Source: Erinaceus europaeus (Eukaryota; Chordata; Mammalia; Eulipotyphla; Erinaceidae). Taken from it: a stretch of 64,000 nt of DNA. Below, piece after piece: positions 1 to 11,271 of this stretch (positions are counted from its first letter, which is position 1; every line of letters starts with the position of its first letter). Position numbers and translations under genes: made by a program. Where the stretch lies: positions 78,139,118 through 78,203,117 of the forward strand of contig NC_080172.1 in assembly GCF_950295315.1 (NCBI RefSeq), written 5' to 3'. The notes below the pieces were generated by a model. That model saw nothing but the letters and a program-made list of their open reading frames with translations, had not been told where the DNA came from and did not search any database.

Positions 1-1352
1 TTTTCAAAGAACCAACATTTGGCTTCATTGATCTTCTGTATGGTTCTCTTATTTTCCATATTGTTTATTTCTGCTCTAATTTTGGTGATTTCAGTCCTTC
101 TGGATGCTTTGGGTTCCTTTGTTCCTCTTCTTCTAAGTCTTTAAGGTGTGCAATAATGCTGTTAACTTGAGATTTTTCTTTTTCTCTAATGTGTGCTTGT
201 ATGGCTATGAGTTACTCTCTAAGTATTGCTTTAGCTATGTCCCACATATTCTGATAGCTCATGTCTTCATTTTCGTTTGTTTCTAGAAACAATTGAATAA
301 CTTGATTGAGTGCCTATTTGACCCAGTGGTTATTAGGCAGTATGTTGTTGAGTTTCCAAGTTTTGTGACTTTTAGTGTTTTTCTGTTATTGAATATTAGC
401 TTTACTCAACTGTGGTCTGAGAAGATGCTTGGGGTTATTTCAATGCTCTTGAATTTGCTGATACTGTCTTTATGGCCTAAGATTTGGTCTATCCTTGAGG
501 ATGTGCTGTGTGAATTTAAAAAGAATATGTATTCAGGGGTCGAGTGATAGTGCAGTGGGTTAAGCCCACATGGCGCATAGTGCAAGGACAAACTTAAAGC
601 TACCAGTTTGAGCCCCCAGCTTCCCACCTGAAGGGGGGTCTCTTCACAAGCAGTGAATCAGGTCTGCAGGTGTCTTTATATCCCCCCTCTGTCTTCCCTT
701 TCTCTCGCAGTCTCTCTCTGTCCTATCCAACAATAATGACAGCAATGACAATAGTAACAATCACAACAAGAATAATAAAACAATAAGGGCAACAAAAGGA
801 GAAAATATCCTCCAGGATCACTGGATTAGTGGTGCAGGCACCGAGCCCCAGTGATAACACTGGAGGCAAAATAAATAAATAGAATAAATAAATAAATGAT
901 AAATTTTAAAAAAAAGAAAGAAAAGAATCTGTATTCCAATTTCTTGGGGTTAAAATGCCTAGGAGGTCTAGTCTAACCATTTCTTCTATTAGTTCTCTTG
1001 TTTCTTTGTTGATTTTCTGCCCTCATTGGGTGCATAGATGTTAATAATTGCTAAGTATTCTTGATTGATTGACTCTCTGATTATTATATAATGATCTTGC
1101 CTATCTTTTGTTGTTTTATCTAAAGTCTATTGTATCAGACATGAAAATGGTTGTCCTTGACTTTTTTTTGTGGTCCATTAGCCTGTATAATAGTTTTCTA
1201 ACCTTTCATTTTGAGTCTCTCTTTATCGTGTTAGGTCAGGTGGGATCTTGTAAGCAGCATACGGTTGGGTTGTGTTTTCTGTCTTCTGATTCATTCTCCT
1301 ACTTTTTGTCTTTTAATGGGAGATATTAAGCCACTGACATTTATTGATATTA
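1..1352 (-). pseudogene. L1 ORF2 5' part (endonuclease, start of RT region)
   Basis: On the minus strand the frame opens near 1352 with residues like SIIS-INVSGLISPIKRQKVG, the start of the L1 ORF2p apurinic-like endonuclease, and matches the ORF2 start at 62272 in the other long L1. ORF2p nicks the target DNA and reverse transcribes L1 RNA. At position 1 the sequence is still upstream of the RT core (minus-strand peptide [10 protein letters not shown]). In-frame stops and a SINE-A insertion break it. It is a fragment because the window ends. Confidence 0.8.
535..920 (+). mobile_element. SINE-A, full length, with target duplication
   Basis: tRNA-like head (A box near 551-565, B box near the motif AGTTTGAGCCC), then a CT-rich stretch, a CAA/AAC-rich body, the CCTCCAGGATCACTGGAT tail module and an A-rich end. 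It is flanked by AAAAGAATATGTATTC at 519-534 and AAAAGAATCTGTATTC at 921-936, one mismatch in 16. It lies inside L1 copy 1, so it is younger than that L1. Confidence 0.9.
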
Positions 1353-1394
1353 TGGATTTAAGGTATTGAGGTGCCACTATTCAACAGTTGAATA

Positions 1395-2215
1395 ATATCC
1401 TTGGTTGAAATCCTTTTTTTGTTGAGGGTTCAATAAATGTCATGCCATTCTCTTCTGGCTTTTAGAGTTTGAGTGGAGAAGTCTGCTGATAATATGGGTT
1501 TTCCCCTGTATGTGATGTGTTGTTTATATCTTGCATCCTTTAGGAACCTTTTTTATTTTTGATTCTCTTCACTGTAATTATAATGTGTCTTGGTGTCTTC
1601 GGGTCTTGGTTGATTCTGTTTGGGACTCTCTGGGCCTCTGGAATCGTAAAGTTCTTTCTGTTGTTTAGGTGTGGGAAGTTTTCTTCTATTATTTCCTCTA
1701 GAATGTTTACTTCCCCTTCCTCTCTTTCTTCCTCTGGTAGGCCAATTATGTGAATGTTATTTCTTTTGAGATCATCCCATATGTCTCTGTTGTTGTTTTC
1801 AGTGTCTCTTAATCTATTTTTTTAGCTCTTTTACCTCCTTCTTAGTTTTCTCTAGCTCATCCTCTGTCTGGCTAATTCTATTTTCTGCTTCTGTTAGCCT
1901 GCTTTCCCTTCCCTCTGCTTCCTTCTTTAGTTCAGTTACAGTATTAGCTTGTTCTGCTGGTTGTCCTTTTAGCTCAGCTATTTCAGCTCTCAGTTCTCTA
2001 ATTACCTCGAGGTAGCTAGTATTTCCCTTGAGGATCTCATCTGTTGTTTCCCTATTTCTGATAGCCCTTTCCTCAATAGTTACCCTCATTTCTGTAACTA
2101 GTAGTTATATTACTGTTTGTATAGTTCTTTTATCTATAATTGCTTTTGACTTATTTGGGGTTTCTCCTGGGATCCTGTCCTCATTAACTGTGCTAGCAGT
2201 TTTATTTGCTCTTGA
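1395..2215 (-). pseudogene. L1 ORF1 (RNA-binding coiled-coil protein)
   Basis: The best open piece is 1814-2089: 91 codons of heptad-like E/K/L-rich sequence (residues such as ELRAEIAELKGQ and AEGRESRLTEAENRI), typical of the ORF1p coiled coil. Below 1814 a minus-strand frame continues with DDLKRNNIHIIGLPEEE and EAQRVPNRINQDPKTPRHII, which match the RRM-like core of mammalian ORF1p. ORF1p trimers coat L1 RNA. A stop at 1814-1816 and later disruptions kill it. The C-terminal end seems deleted compared with the copy at 62290-63310. Confidence 0.8.
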
Positions 2216-2225
2216 TTAAACTTTG

Positions 2226-3462
2226 TTGTTGTTGTTGTGGTGGTGGTTAGTATTTTTCTGTTCTGTCACTCTTCAGTTGTATTGTGTGAGTATAGACCAC
2301 ACTAGAGTCTTTTCTCAGATGAAATCACAAACCTCAGAAAGTACAATAGTAGCCAAAGCAACGATTTATGCAGTTCAACTGAAAACAGATAGGCAAGCAA
2401 CATCTCCACTCTAAAAACAAAAACCAACATTACAAAGGAAAAGAAAAAAAAAGAAAGAAAGAAAAGAAACAAGGAAAAGTAAGAATAGACAAGTATGAAA
2501 ATAAGCTGTCAATTATAAATTCTAGAGATAGTGGGATGAGAGAGAGAAGGAAAGAGGAGAGAGACATAGGGGGTGAGAGAGAGAAGAAGAAGAAAGAACC
2601 TACTCTCAGTCAGACTTCTTCTACAAGATAAGGTGCAAACAGTGCCAGTGAATAACAAAGAAAGAAAAAGAAAGCAGTGAAAGGAAAGGGATTTTTCAGA
2701 TCAGCTTTAATAAAAGAAAAAGAAAAGTAGAGAAAAGAGAGAGAGAGAGAGAGAGGAAACTCCCTCCCAGAATGTGTAGCATGACCAATCACTGATCAAT
2801 GGAAGAAGTGGCAATGGGTTATTTTTGCTCAAGTTGGAGAAGGGGGAATAGAGATAAGTACAAGTAATAATCATAATAGAATAAAATAAAATAAAATAAA
2901 ATTTCATAACAGTCTGCTGATTGAACCAGTACAGATTGGCTCCAGACAGTTTCATCTCTTTCCTAAACCAAGCTTAAAATAAGCAATTATAAGAGTTAAC
3001 TATTAGGCAAACTCAAATGCTAATAGGAAAACACCTTACCTCAGGCAGGACCAAGGCTCTGATTGTTCAGGTATTCTGTCACTCAGATAGAGTTCCTGCT
3101 ACCTTCAATGACTTTTGAATGACACACATTTGAAAGATACCCCTGATGATCCAAGAATCTTGCTAAAAAAATTCGCTCCACAAGAGTCCCACCAGGAGTC
3201 CCAGCTGGTGTGGGAGTTGGGAACTAGCAAAACAGAAAACTCCCAGCCAATCTCAGGTCCCTTTGTCCCTTTTTGGTCTCTGCCAGCCCAAATATGGATT
3301 ATAGGACTCTTCTTTAGTTCTTGTCTGCCCAACCAGTGTACTCCTATCCCACTACTGACCCAGAATTCCTACCCTTACCTCAACTTCCCAGTTTTGAAGC
3401 AGTCTCCTTGCAGAACTCAGGCCATGCATCATCTCCAAGTTGCCATCTTGGCTCCACCTCCC
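2226..3462 (-). promoter_or_regulatory. L1 5' UTR / promoter region
   Basis: Non-coding 1.2 kb upstream of ORF1 on the minus strand, ending at the GGAGGTGGAGCCAAGATGGC start. It holds A- and GA-rich stretches (2425-2470, 2720-2757). L1 5' UTRs carry an internal pol II promoter by family knowledge. No transcription factor site was verified here. Confidence 0.6.
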
Positions 3463-3555
3463 ACTATCTTTTTTTTTTAATGTGGCATGGGGAGGAGAAT
3501 AAACCTTGAGCCATATACATGAGTAATACCACTGATCAGCCATCCCAGATCAATG

Positions 3556-3608
3556 TTCTATTTTTTTTTTAATAAAAAGGAACCACTGGCAAAACCATAG
3601 GATGAACT
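3556..3608 (-). repeat. Family X 3' tail fragment
   Basis: The stretch with AATAAAAAGGAACCACTGGCAAAACCATAGGAT matches, with differences, the 3' edge of family X at 9915-9950 and 50822-50865. Only about 50 bp are recognisable, so the call is weak. Confidence 0.4.
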
Positions 3609-3751
3609 ATTTTTTAAAAAATTTTCTTTGATTGAAAGAGAGAGTAGATAGCTGGAGAGAGAGGAGAGATGCCACTATTCATTGTGTTCCCCTTGTGCCA
3701 TCCATGGTGCTTCAATGTGGTACCAGGACTCAATACTGAGGCATGTCACAC

Positions 3752-3790
<39 letters not shown>
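3609..3790 (-). repeat. SINE-like remnant ending in a (CA)n microsatellite
   Basis: 3609-3753 looks like a diverged reverse-strand SINE: a GAGA-rich stretch, then GGTGCTTCAATGTGGTACCAGGACTCAA. It is followed by a (CA)n run at about 3754-3790. The family could not be assigned. Confidence 0.4.
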
Positions 3791-3796
<6 letters not shown>

Positions 3797-3820
3797 AATG
3801 GCTTCTACTGAGTGATTTTT

Positions 3821-4114
3821 TTTTTTCTTTCTTTTCCTCCAGGGTTATTGCTGGGGCTCAGTGCCTGAACTACAAATCCACTACTCCTGATAGCTGTTTT
3901 TTTTTTTTTTCTTCCATTTTATTGGATAAGACAGAGAGAAATTGAGAGGGGAAGGGAAATAAAGAGGGATAGAGAAGGAGAGACATCTGAAGATCTGGCT
4001 TCACTGCTTCTGAGGCAACCTTACTGCAGGTGGGGAACCCAGGGTTTGAGCAGGGATCCCTGAGCAGGGCCTTGCACTTCATACTATGTGCACTTAATCC
4101 AGTGCACCACCCCT
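3821..4114 (-). mobile_element. SINE-A, reverse strand
   Basis: Reverse-strand SINE-A with its tail module (CCTCCAGGGTTATTGCTGGGGCT), the GATAAGACAGAGAGAAATTGAGAGG middle and a tRNA-like head ending near 4114. The flanks AGTGATTTTTTTT (about 3811) and AGTGATCTTTTTC (about 4116) look like a diverged target duplication. Confidence 0.8.
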
Positions 4115-4134
4115 AAGTGATCTTTTTCCAAGTC

Positions 4135-4754
4135 CCTGTACCATATTTTAGTAGTACAGTGTACAAGTACTTGTGTGTGTGTGTTTGTGTGTATGTGTAG
4201 TGGAAGCTGTGTCACTCCTTAAGTATGGCTCATTCATTAAAAACATTTTAATTTTAAAAATGTTCTGATTCATGGCATAAAGTTATATTTCAAAATTGAA
4301 TGTGTATATCATAAAGAAATCATTAGAACAGATGACATTTATGTCCAGAGTAGATTAGAGTTTGTTTATTCACTTTTCTCTTCATTCAATTCATTAGAGG
4401 TTGATTGGTTAGGACTATGAATGAAATAGTTTAAGACATGAAGTGGGTTCAGAATAAATAGGAGTTCTAAATTTAGAGAGAGATGTGAGATAGACTTGAA
4501 GGGATTCCTCAACACTAAGAACTTAGTAAATTATTGCTTAGGCTACTGCAATGAGGAGGTTTTGGGGACTCTTTGGAGAAGATGGCATTGTTTACTGAAG
4601 GATGAGTTAGTTTATATGTTACCAAACAAGTTCCAGGACTTAAGCTATGCTGCTGGAGTCAAGTGCGATGGCCCCATTTCCAGAATATGACTGACCAATG
4701 AATCTTTAAATCATTCAGATATGCAAACATTTTCTCTTATTTCCATGCCCCATT
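4135..4754. other. Unassigned AT-rich DNA with a short (TG)n
   Basis: Contains an impure (TG)n near 4169-4200. Otherwise I see no repeat or coding signal. The longest open frames here are short and resemble nothing I recognise. Confidence 0.5.
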
Positions 4755-4930
4755 TCTTTTTAAAATTATTTTATTCATTTTAATGACAGAGATACTATTT
4801 TATTCATTTTAATGAGAGAATGATGTAGATAGAACAGAACACCACTTAGCTCTGGCTTGTGGTGGTACTGGGGATTAAACCTTTGTCTTCAGAGCCTCAA
4901 TCATGAAGTTTATTAGCATAACTGTTATGC
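4755..4930 (-). mobile_element. SINE-C, reverse strand
   Basis: Recognised by ACCACTTAGCTCTGGCTTGTGG, GGGGATTAAACCTTTG, GAGCCTCAATCATGAAG and GCATAACTGTTATGCTGTCT, the reverse-strand order seen in the copy at 34300-34430. The 5' stretch TTTTATTCATTTTAATGA appears twice (about 4761 and 4797), a small internal duplication. Confidence 0.7.
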
Positions 4931-5224
4931 TGTCTTCAGAGCCCTTTGTGCCTTCTGCTACATGGCCTTTTAATGTGTATTTCAGATTTTCAGATGTTCC
5001 TTTTACAACTCACACCTGGAAATCAGTTTCTTCTCTATGGTTTGGTCCAAGCTCACATTTTTGCTACTTTCCTCACTCACTTCAACTTTCTAGTCTATTT
5101 TCTAACTTCACTCAGTCTATAGGCAAACAAAACAAAACAAAAACAAACAAACAAACAAAAAATCCAAACACTTGTTTCTGCGTTAACTGAAGAAACTCTG
5201 TTATAGAAAGCAGAGAATCACATG

Positions 5225-5380
5225 GGTTGAATATCTCACTTGGATAGTATACTGCTTTGCCATGTGCTTGATCCAGGTTTGAACCCTACACCCACCACAT
5301 TGAAGGAAGCTCAGGTGCTGTTGTTTGTCTCTGTCTATCTCTCTCTCTGTCCCCTCTCCCCTCTCTGCCTCTCAGTCTAT
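5225..5380 (+). mobile_element. SINE-D, plus strand
   Basis: Head with CTGCTTTGCCATGTGCTTGAT and a B-box-like GGTTTGAACCC, then AAGGAAGCTCAGGTGCTG and a CT-rich tail. The same order occurs at 18505-18650. tRNA-derived by its boxes. It ends where the purine tract starts. Confidence 0.65.
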
Positions 5381-5470
5381 AGAGAAGGAGAAGGAAGAGG
5401 AGGAAGAGGGGGAGGAGGAGAGGGAAGAGGAGGAGGAGGGGGAAGAGGAGGAGAAGGAAGAAAAAGAAAA
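5381..5470 (+). repeat. 90-nt pure purine tract (GGA/GAA-rich)
   Basis: Every base from 5381 to 5470 is A or G on the plus strand. It directly follows the pyrimidine-rich tail of the SINE-D (about 5319-5375). Long purine mirror-like tracts can form triplex structures; that is inference here. Confidence 0.9.
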
Positions 5471-5964
5471 TAAAAACTTGAAATACTTGAGTTTGGGAAG
5501 ACAGGTGAGAGGAGGGGAGGAAATAAGTTTGTGCAAATTCAGGCAATGAAGAAGTTTCAGGATTTCATATCTGATCTGTAGGAATGGTGACACATATCTA
5601 ATTAATAGGATATATATGCCCAAGATATTGAGGACCATAATAAATATTGAATAGATATTTTTCTTCTTCTAGCCTCATTTGATAAGCAGTTTCTGTCAGA
5701 GAATTTCTGTTGTCTGCATTAGAAGCCACAAGAGAGTTTTTGTACAAGTTTGTTTAGATTAGGCCTGCAGAATATTGCCTGGAGAACTAGCCTAAAGGTA
5801 GCTGTAAATTTCTTGATGATGTCCTAAGTATCTGATTTAGCTGCCACTTTCCATCTTTCATAACATGTTCCTGGGCAAGGGTAAATCGTGAGACTTGTTT
5901 TGACAAGTGGGAACTGTTGCATTTTCTGACTGATCAAATCTTTTGGGACAAAGAATTCTTACAG

Positions 5965-5966
<2 letters not shown>

Positions 5967-6046
<80 letters not shown>
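5967..6046 (+). repeat. (TG)n microsatellite
   Basis: About 40 TG units with one AT interruption near 6011. Confidence 0.95.
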
Positions 6047-6048
<2 letters not shown>

Positions 6049-9000
6049 GTGTAGGTAGAGTATTGGGATGAGAAGAAACCAGAAAAAGTAAAGAAAATAA
6101 AGGATGATACAAAAAAATCACTATAATTTTTTTATGCTTTTGGTCATTGGTAAAGAGTATATATGGTATTTGGCCACTAGAGTTAATGTATGTTTGTATG
6201 TACATGTATATGTGTATGTATATGTATAATAGATTATATATACTACATTTTTGCTAAAATTATTTTTTATATAAACCAAAGTATATACAATTCCTGACTT
6301 ACTGGTCTAGAAAAACTACTGATTTTAGTCAAACTCTAGTGAGGTCAATTCCTGACCTCTGGAATGGATTCATTGGCAAGGCAGTCAGAAGGAAACATAA
6401 TTCAAAGAGTGAGCTCATGTTATATCCAAGAGTCGAAGCTAAGGTTAGATAAGGATCACAGAGTTGATGTCAGGTCCATGATATGCACAAGGCAGTAAAG
6501 AATGGGGAAAAAATAAGTCAATAATTGAGAGTAACAGAGACTGCTTGGAAGGTAGAGATCAGGTTATATAGTTGAATTATTTCCAATAGCACAAGGCAGC
6601 TAACAAGGCATATATTTCTCAATTATCTATAGTTTCAAAATGTTTTCTCTTGGGTTTTGGAAATGGCACATGTATTTTTCTTGAATAGAAGTGGCCTTGA
6701 TTATCTTGAATCATAGAATAATTAAGTCCTAGATCTTCAGGTTTAAGAAGGAGCAATTGAATTCAATTAGTATAAGTATTGCTTATGTTCAATCTACACT
6801 TGAGAATCCTAGGCAAAGGACTAATTTGTGCAACAGAAAATTGTTTTTTATTTGTAGTAAACTATCTTACCTTTCAAAGACTGTGAAAATAATCTATTAT
6901 TTTCATATTATTTTCCACTTCGTATTCTATTGACTATATTTTCATCCATTTATTGTATATTTTTCTCTATGAAATTACAAGAACAAATATTGTTGTGCAT
7001 GGAAAATATATAATACAAAAATTTTTCAGGTAATTTTGTGGAGTCTATTTTATCAGAGTATCTCAAATAGAATTTTGAGGATGATGCAAGTGAAATTTAG
7101 TGACAATGTAAAGGTTTTTTTTTTTTAACCTATTGCCAACTATGCAGTATACCTACAATAAGCTAAGGATATCGGTTAATTATAAAATTAATACATTATT
7201 TTAGCATTATATATGTATACATGGAACAAATTCACATGAAAGGTGAACTTTCACCACTGATGTAGCCATCATGAAATATTCTGAACCAAAATCAGCAATA
7301 GTTTTGGAACCACTGAATTCAGAGAATTCCCAGGTTGAATCTGCTTTGCATTATAGATTCCATTAGGCTGGATTTATGATTGCTTTGCCCTAAATTTGGA
7401 AATAGCTAATTGTAACTGGACTGACTTTAGGTGTTCCTTTTGAATACCTCCACCTACAAATCTCTGAGACAGGCTGTAAGCCTTTCCTAAATAATTCCCT
7501 TATGCAGAGGTATGTATTAAAACAGCTTGTCAAAGAGGAAAACTTGATGTTGCCTGGTCCATCTCCCTACACAGACACATTTTGACACAGTGTATTTGAC
7601 TGCTAATAATGACATTAGAAGATGTTGGAAAGAGATCTAATTCAGCATGCAGAAGTGACTTTGCTGTCATCTCCTATTTTCTGTGCAATTGACAGCAGAT
7701 ACTTGGGGCTGAATTTTTATTTCAGGTCAAATTTCCAAGGCATGAGGCTGTCTGTTAGAAACAGATAAGACCAAAACCAATATGAAAGCACTTGTTGGAA
7801 GTGTCAGTGGTGCTGAGAATTTGAAAGGGATGCTTCAGTTTTCTGTTTAGGACATGACACAACAACATATGTTTTAGTAGCAAGAAAAATCAACCAGCAG
7901 CTCTCTGTCATTTTTCCATGATTCCTACTGGGAAGATTTCAGAGGAGAGCTATGATTTCTTTGGGAAATGAATTAAAAAAAAAAAACAACAAAACAACAA
8001 CAACAAAAAACTACCATAGCCTCTTTTGTCATTTAACTTCCCCCAGTCAATATTTCCCAGAATAATTCAAACAAATTCAACTAACCAATATTCTTAGCAC
8101 CAAGACTCTTAAGCTATATTTTAAAATTTCCATAATCGAAGAATACATACCAATAAAAAAGTGTTGAAAATCAATAAAGTTGATGGTCTAAAATTTAGTG
8201 TTGACTCACTGAAATAAGTGAGAAAACACAGATATGTTTAATGTTACCTGGAACACATGTTGGGTTAGATGCTAGGTAATTTCATTCTCCTCACTAGCAA
8301 ACATACAATTGCTTCCCTCAACTTGAGTCTGTAACACTAATATTCACCTAGTTGAACTGTGGTTAAGCCACCGCTTTATTGTTAAAAGCTGCTGATGCCT
8401 GGGTAAACTTTTGTCATTTTAAATTTATATTTAAGCTACTTCCACAAAAGATTTGTTTTATCAATGGAGCTAAAACTTCAACATGTATGCTAAAAGTCTA
8501 AACATGTTCACAATCCTAAACTGACTAAATTTTCTACCTGAACAAAATTCCCCATACCCAAGGAAGTGCTGTTTCTTAATGTGTGTGATTCTCTTTATGT
8601 TCCTGCTTATTTTTATTAGTATTACTATTTAAACACTTCCTGTGGCATTGAATTAAAATTGGCCATTTTATTTTTCTTCTCAAGAAAGAGTGATTTAAAA
8701 CTCATCCATGCACATAAAGATATGATTTGATGTAATATGTTCAACTATTCATCATCATAGATGGTGACTCCTGGAAACAAAAGCCTTGGGGGACCCTAAA
8801 TTCCAAACCTGAAACTACCTTACCCGGAGACTAGAATTGTAGTTTGTAACAAAAGTGAATGAACCCTCCTGGACTCATTAATCTCAGTCTCAAGAGAATC
8901 ATGTTTCATTTTGTTCCTATTTTCCAGTAGCTTTGCTTCTGGGACAGTACTCAGTCCCACCCCACCCCCTTGCTTTTTTTTTTTTTTTAATCTCCTTGTA

Positions 9001-9292
9001 CCTGGATTTCTTTGCAATATATAACGTAAACTATAGGCTTTATAATAATGCCACAGGGTTTTCCATGAATATATCTCTTCAAGAGTCTGTTGAATTGGGC
9101 CCAGAGTTAGCTTACTAAGTTTGCCCTCAAGATCAGCAGCAACAGAATTCATCATGACACCAGGAGATGCTCCAGCATTATCATGTCTCTCACTTTCTTT
9201 CCATTTCCCTGGAGAGAGAAAATGGAAAATGTTCTCTAGAAGTGTTGACCCAGGAGTAGTGAAATTACACAGGCATGAGACCTCCTGACTGC
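6047..9292. other. Mostly unique DNA, no gene seen
   Basis: AT-rich and free of recognisable L1 or recent SINE over about 3.2 kb, with poly(T)/poly(A) runs at 7112-7128, 7975-7986 and 8976-8991. The part around 7550-7800 is less biased in composition than its flanks. The reading frames are short or run through the CA repeat. No exon with convincing splice signals was found. Confidence 0.55.
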
Positions 9293-9293
9293 G

Positions 9294-9334
<41 letters not shown>
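9293..9334 (+). repeat. (CA)n microsatellite
   Basis: About 20 CA units. A 176-codon reverse open frame crossing it (8820-9350) is an artefact of the repeat and looks like no protein. Confidence 0.95.
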
Positions 9335-9339
<5 letters not shown>

Positions 9340-9904
9340 GAAATTATCATTGCTGTGCTTTATACTGATTTAACTTACATCAAGATTACTAGCTTTTCCT
9401 TCCTCTTATAAATAGGCAGTGATTTTTCTCCCCTGTAACTGAATGCGTTCTCTTACAAGTAATCCTTTTTCCAAGTTACTTTCAAATTCCAGGAATTAGT
9501 CTTTTTCCAGAAACATCTCTATCTAATTTCCTTTGGCATGTAATTTCTAAGGAGACATTTCTTTGTTATTTAAATAATCATATCACTTGTAATAAATTGT
9601 TATTTTCCATGTTGACCAGTAACACTATTATCTTTTCCCACAAATTATCTGATTCTAAGCATTGACTACAAGTCAGTTCTAATTTTAAATAATAAAATCT
9701 ATTACCAAAGAAAGAATTTACTTCTGTGATTAAAAGAATGAATCCCACCCTGTAGAGATATCACAATGGCTATGCAAAAAGACTTTCAAACCTAAGGCTA
9801 TAAGGTCCTAAAACAAAGATCTAAGAGAACTTAAAGGAAAAAAAAAAGATTTAAAGAGAATTACATCTAGTCAAAATATTTATTTATTTAGTTATCTATT
9901 TTTT
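9335..9904. other. AT-rich DNA without features
   Basis: No repeat, gene or motif recognised. An A-run at 9838-9848 and short TTTATTTA repeats near 9880 are the only structure. Confidence 0.5.
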
Positions 9905-10425
9905 AAATTTTTTATTTATAAAAAGGAAACATTGACAAAACCATAGGCTAAAAGGGATAAAACCACATAGTTACCACCACCAGAACTCTGTATCCCACCC
10001 CTTCCCCTGATAACATTCCTATTCTTTAACCCTCTGTGAGTATGGACCCAAGATCATTGTGGGATGAAGAAGGTGGAAGGTCTGGATTCTGTAATTGCTT
10101 CCCCGCTGAACATGGGCATTGACAGTTTGATCCATACTCCCAGCCTTTCTTTCTCTTTCCCTAGTGAGGAAGGGCTCTGGGGAGGGAGAGCTCCAGGACA
10201 CATTGGTGGGATTGTCTGTCCAGGGAAGTCTGTTTGGCATCATGCTAGCATCTGGAACCTGGTGGTTGAAAAGAGAGTTAACATATAAAGCCAAACAAAT
10301 TGTTGACCAATCATGGACCTAAAAGTTGGAATAGTGCAGATGAAGAGTTGGTGGTCCTCCATTTTGTAGCTAGTTAGTAGGCATATTTTAGTTATATTCC
10401 AAATGGCCTGTGGCTATACTAGTTT
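9905..10425 (-). repeat. Family X copy, reverse strand
   Basis: Reads from the A-rich 3' end (AATAAAAAATTT on the minus strand) through ACCACCAGAACTCTGTATCC, TGAGTATGGACCCAAGATC, GGGAAGTCTGTTTGGCATCATG and the AACATATAAAGCCAAACAAA block, in the same order as at 13300-13760 and 21350-21850. No protein homology was recognised in any X copy. The family has an A-rich 3' end like a retrotransposon. Confidence 0.7.
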
Positions 10426-10461
10426 TTTTTTTTTTTTTTTCTTTTTTCCCCGACTGTAAAC

Positions 10462-10610
10462 CTCACCTATTATTTTAAGGAAAGAGAGATGAGAGATACA
10501 GAGAAAAAGAGATCAGTGTACTGTTCAGCTCTGGATTGTGTTGGTGCTGGGTTTCTCAAAGCCTAAGGCATAAAAGCATAACAATTATACAATATTCTGA
10601 ACCCAGTCTA
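10462..10610 (-). mobile_element. SINE-C, reverse strand, diverged
   Basis: Contains GTACTGTTCAGCTCTGG, GGTGCTGGGTTTCTCAAAGCCT and AGGCATAAAAGCATAACAATTATAC in the reverse SINE-C order, next to a poly(T) at 10423-10440. Confidence 0.6.
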
Positions 10611-10612
10611 AA

Positions 10613-10830
10613 ATAATTTTAATACGGTGGTAGCACACCTGGTTGAGCATACATGTTACAATGCATGAGGATCTGGGTTTGAGCCCATGGTTCCTGACTA
10701 CATGGGGAAAGTTTTGCAAGTGGTAAAGCAGTACTGCAGATGTTTTGCTTTTTCTTTCTGCGTCCCTATCTCCTCTTGTCCTCTTGATTCTGGTAGTCTT
10801 TATCCAATAAATAATGATAATTAAAAATTA
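10613..10830 (+). mobile_element. SINE-B, plus strand
   Basis: Head GGTGGTAGCACACCTGGTTG and B-box-like GGGTTTGAGCCC, then the GGGGAAAGTTTTGCAAGTGG block, a CT-rich stretch and a TCCAATAAATAATGATAA tail. Aligns by eye with 33675-33895 and 44037-44245. Confidence 0.8.
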
Positions 10831-11271
10831 ATATACAAGATTATCCCTAGTATAAGTAAATGATTTATGGTCCTTTGTGAATTTAAAAGTGTGTGGGTTA
10901 TTTAGATAAGATTTGTATATTCATTTCACTGTATGACTACAATTTATAATCAGCATGATTGTTTTTGTTTTGTTTTGGGTTTAACTCTTCCAGTAAGCAC
11001 TCAAAATATGGCATTACAGTCTACCTAATACTCTCAATTCCATTAAAAATGTTTTCCATAAACCAGTTAGTTATTCCCTAAGTATATACAGATGAACACA
11101 CACTTTGAAAAAAATTCTGCTTACCTACAAACTCTTTAATGTGTTTTAAGCCAACATCTGCATATTCATGTAACTGATACATTGTGTCTTTAATTTAATG
11201 CGCTCCTTCCCAGGCAGTTTGCCTATCTCTTTGTAATGGGAGGTCACCTCTATGCATGCATGGAAAGAAGC

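Larger units (their letters stand above)
1..3462 (-). mobile_element. L1 LINE copy 1, 5' part, reverse strand
   Basis: Read on the minus strand this holds an L1 5' UTR (about 3462-2226), ORF1 (about 2215-1395) and the first part of ORF2 (about 1352-1). The rest runs off the left edge. The 5' end near 3462 reads GGAGGTGGAGCCAAGATGGC, like the start of other mammalian L1 5' UTRs. ORF1 and ORF2 both carry stops and frameshifts, so the copy is dead. A SINE-A interrupts it at 535-920. The same gene order is seen in the L1 at 56279-64000. Confidence 0.9.

Noticed and set aside
5858..6205. 115-codon reverse frame
   Set aside because: Produced by the (TG)n repeat (a run of T-H codons on the reverse strand).
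8820..9350. 176-codon reverse open frame
   Set aside because: It starts in a (CA)n repeat, which gives a run of V and C, and the rest shows no domain or homology signal.
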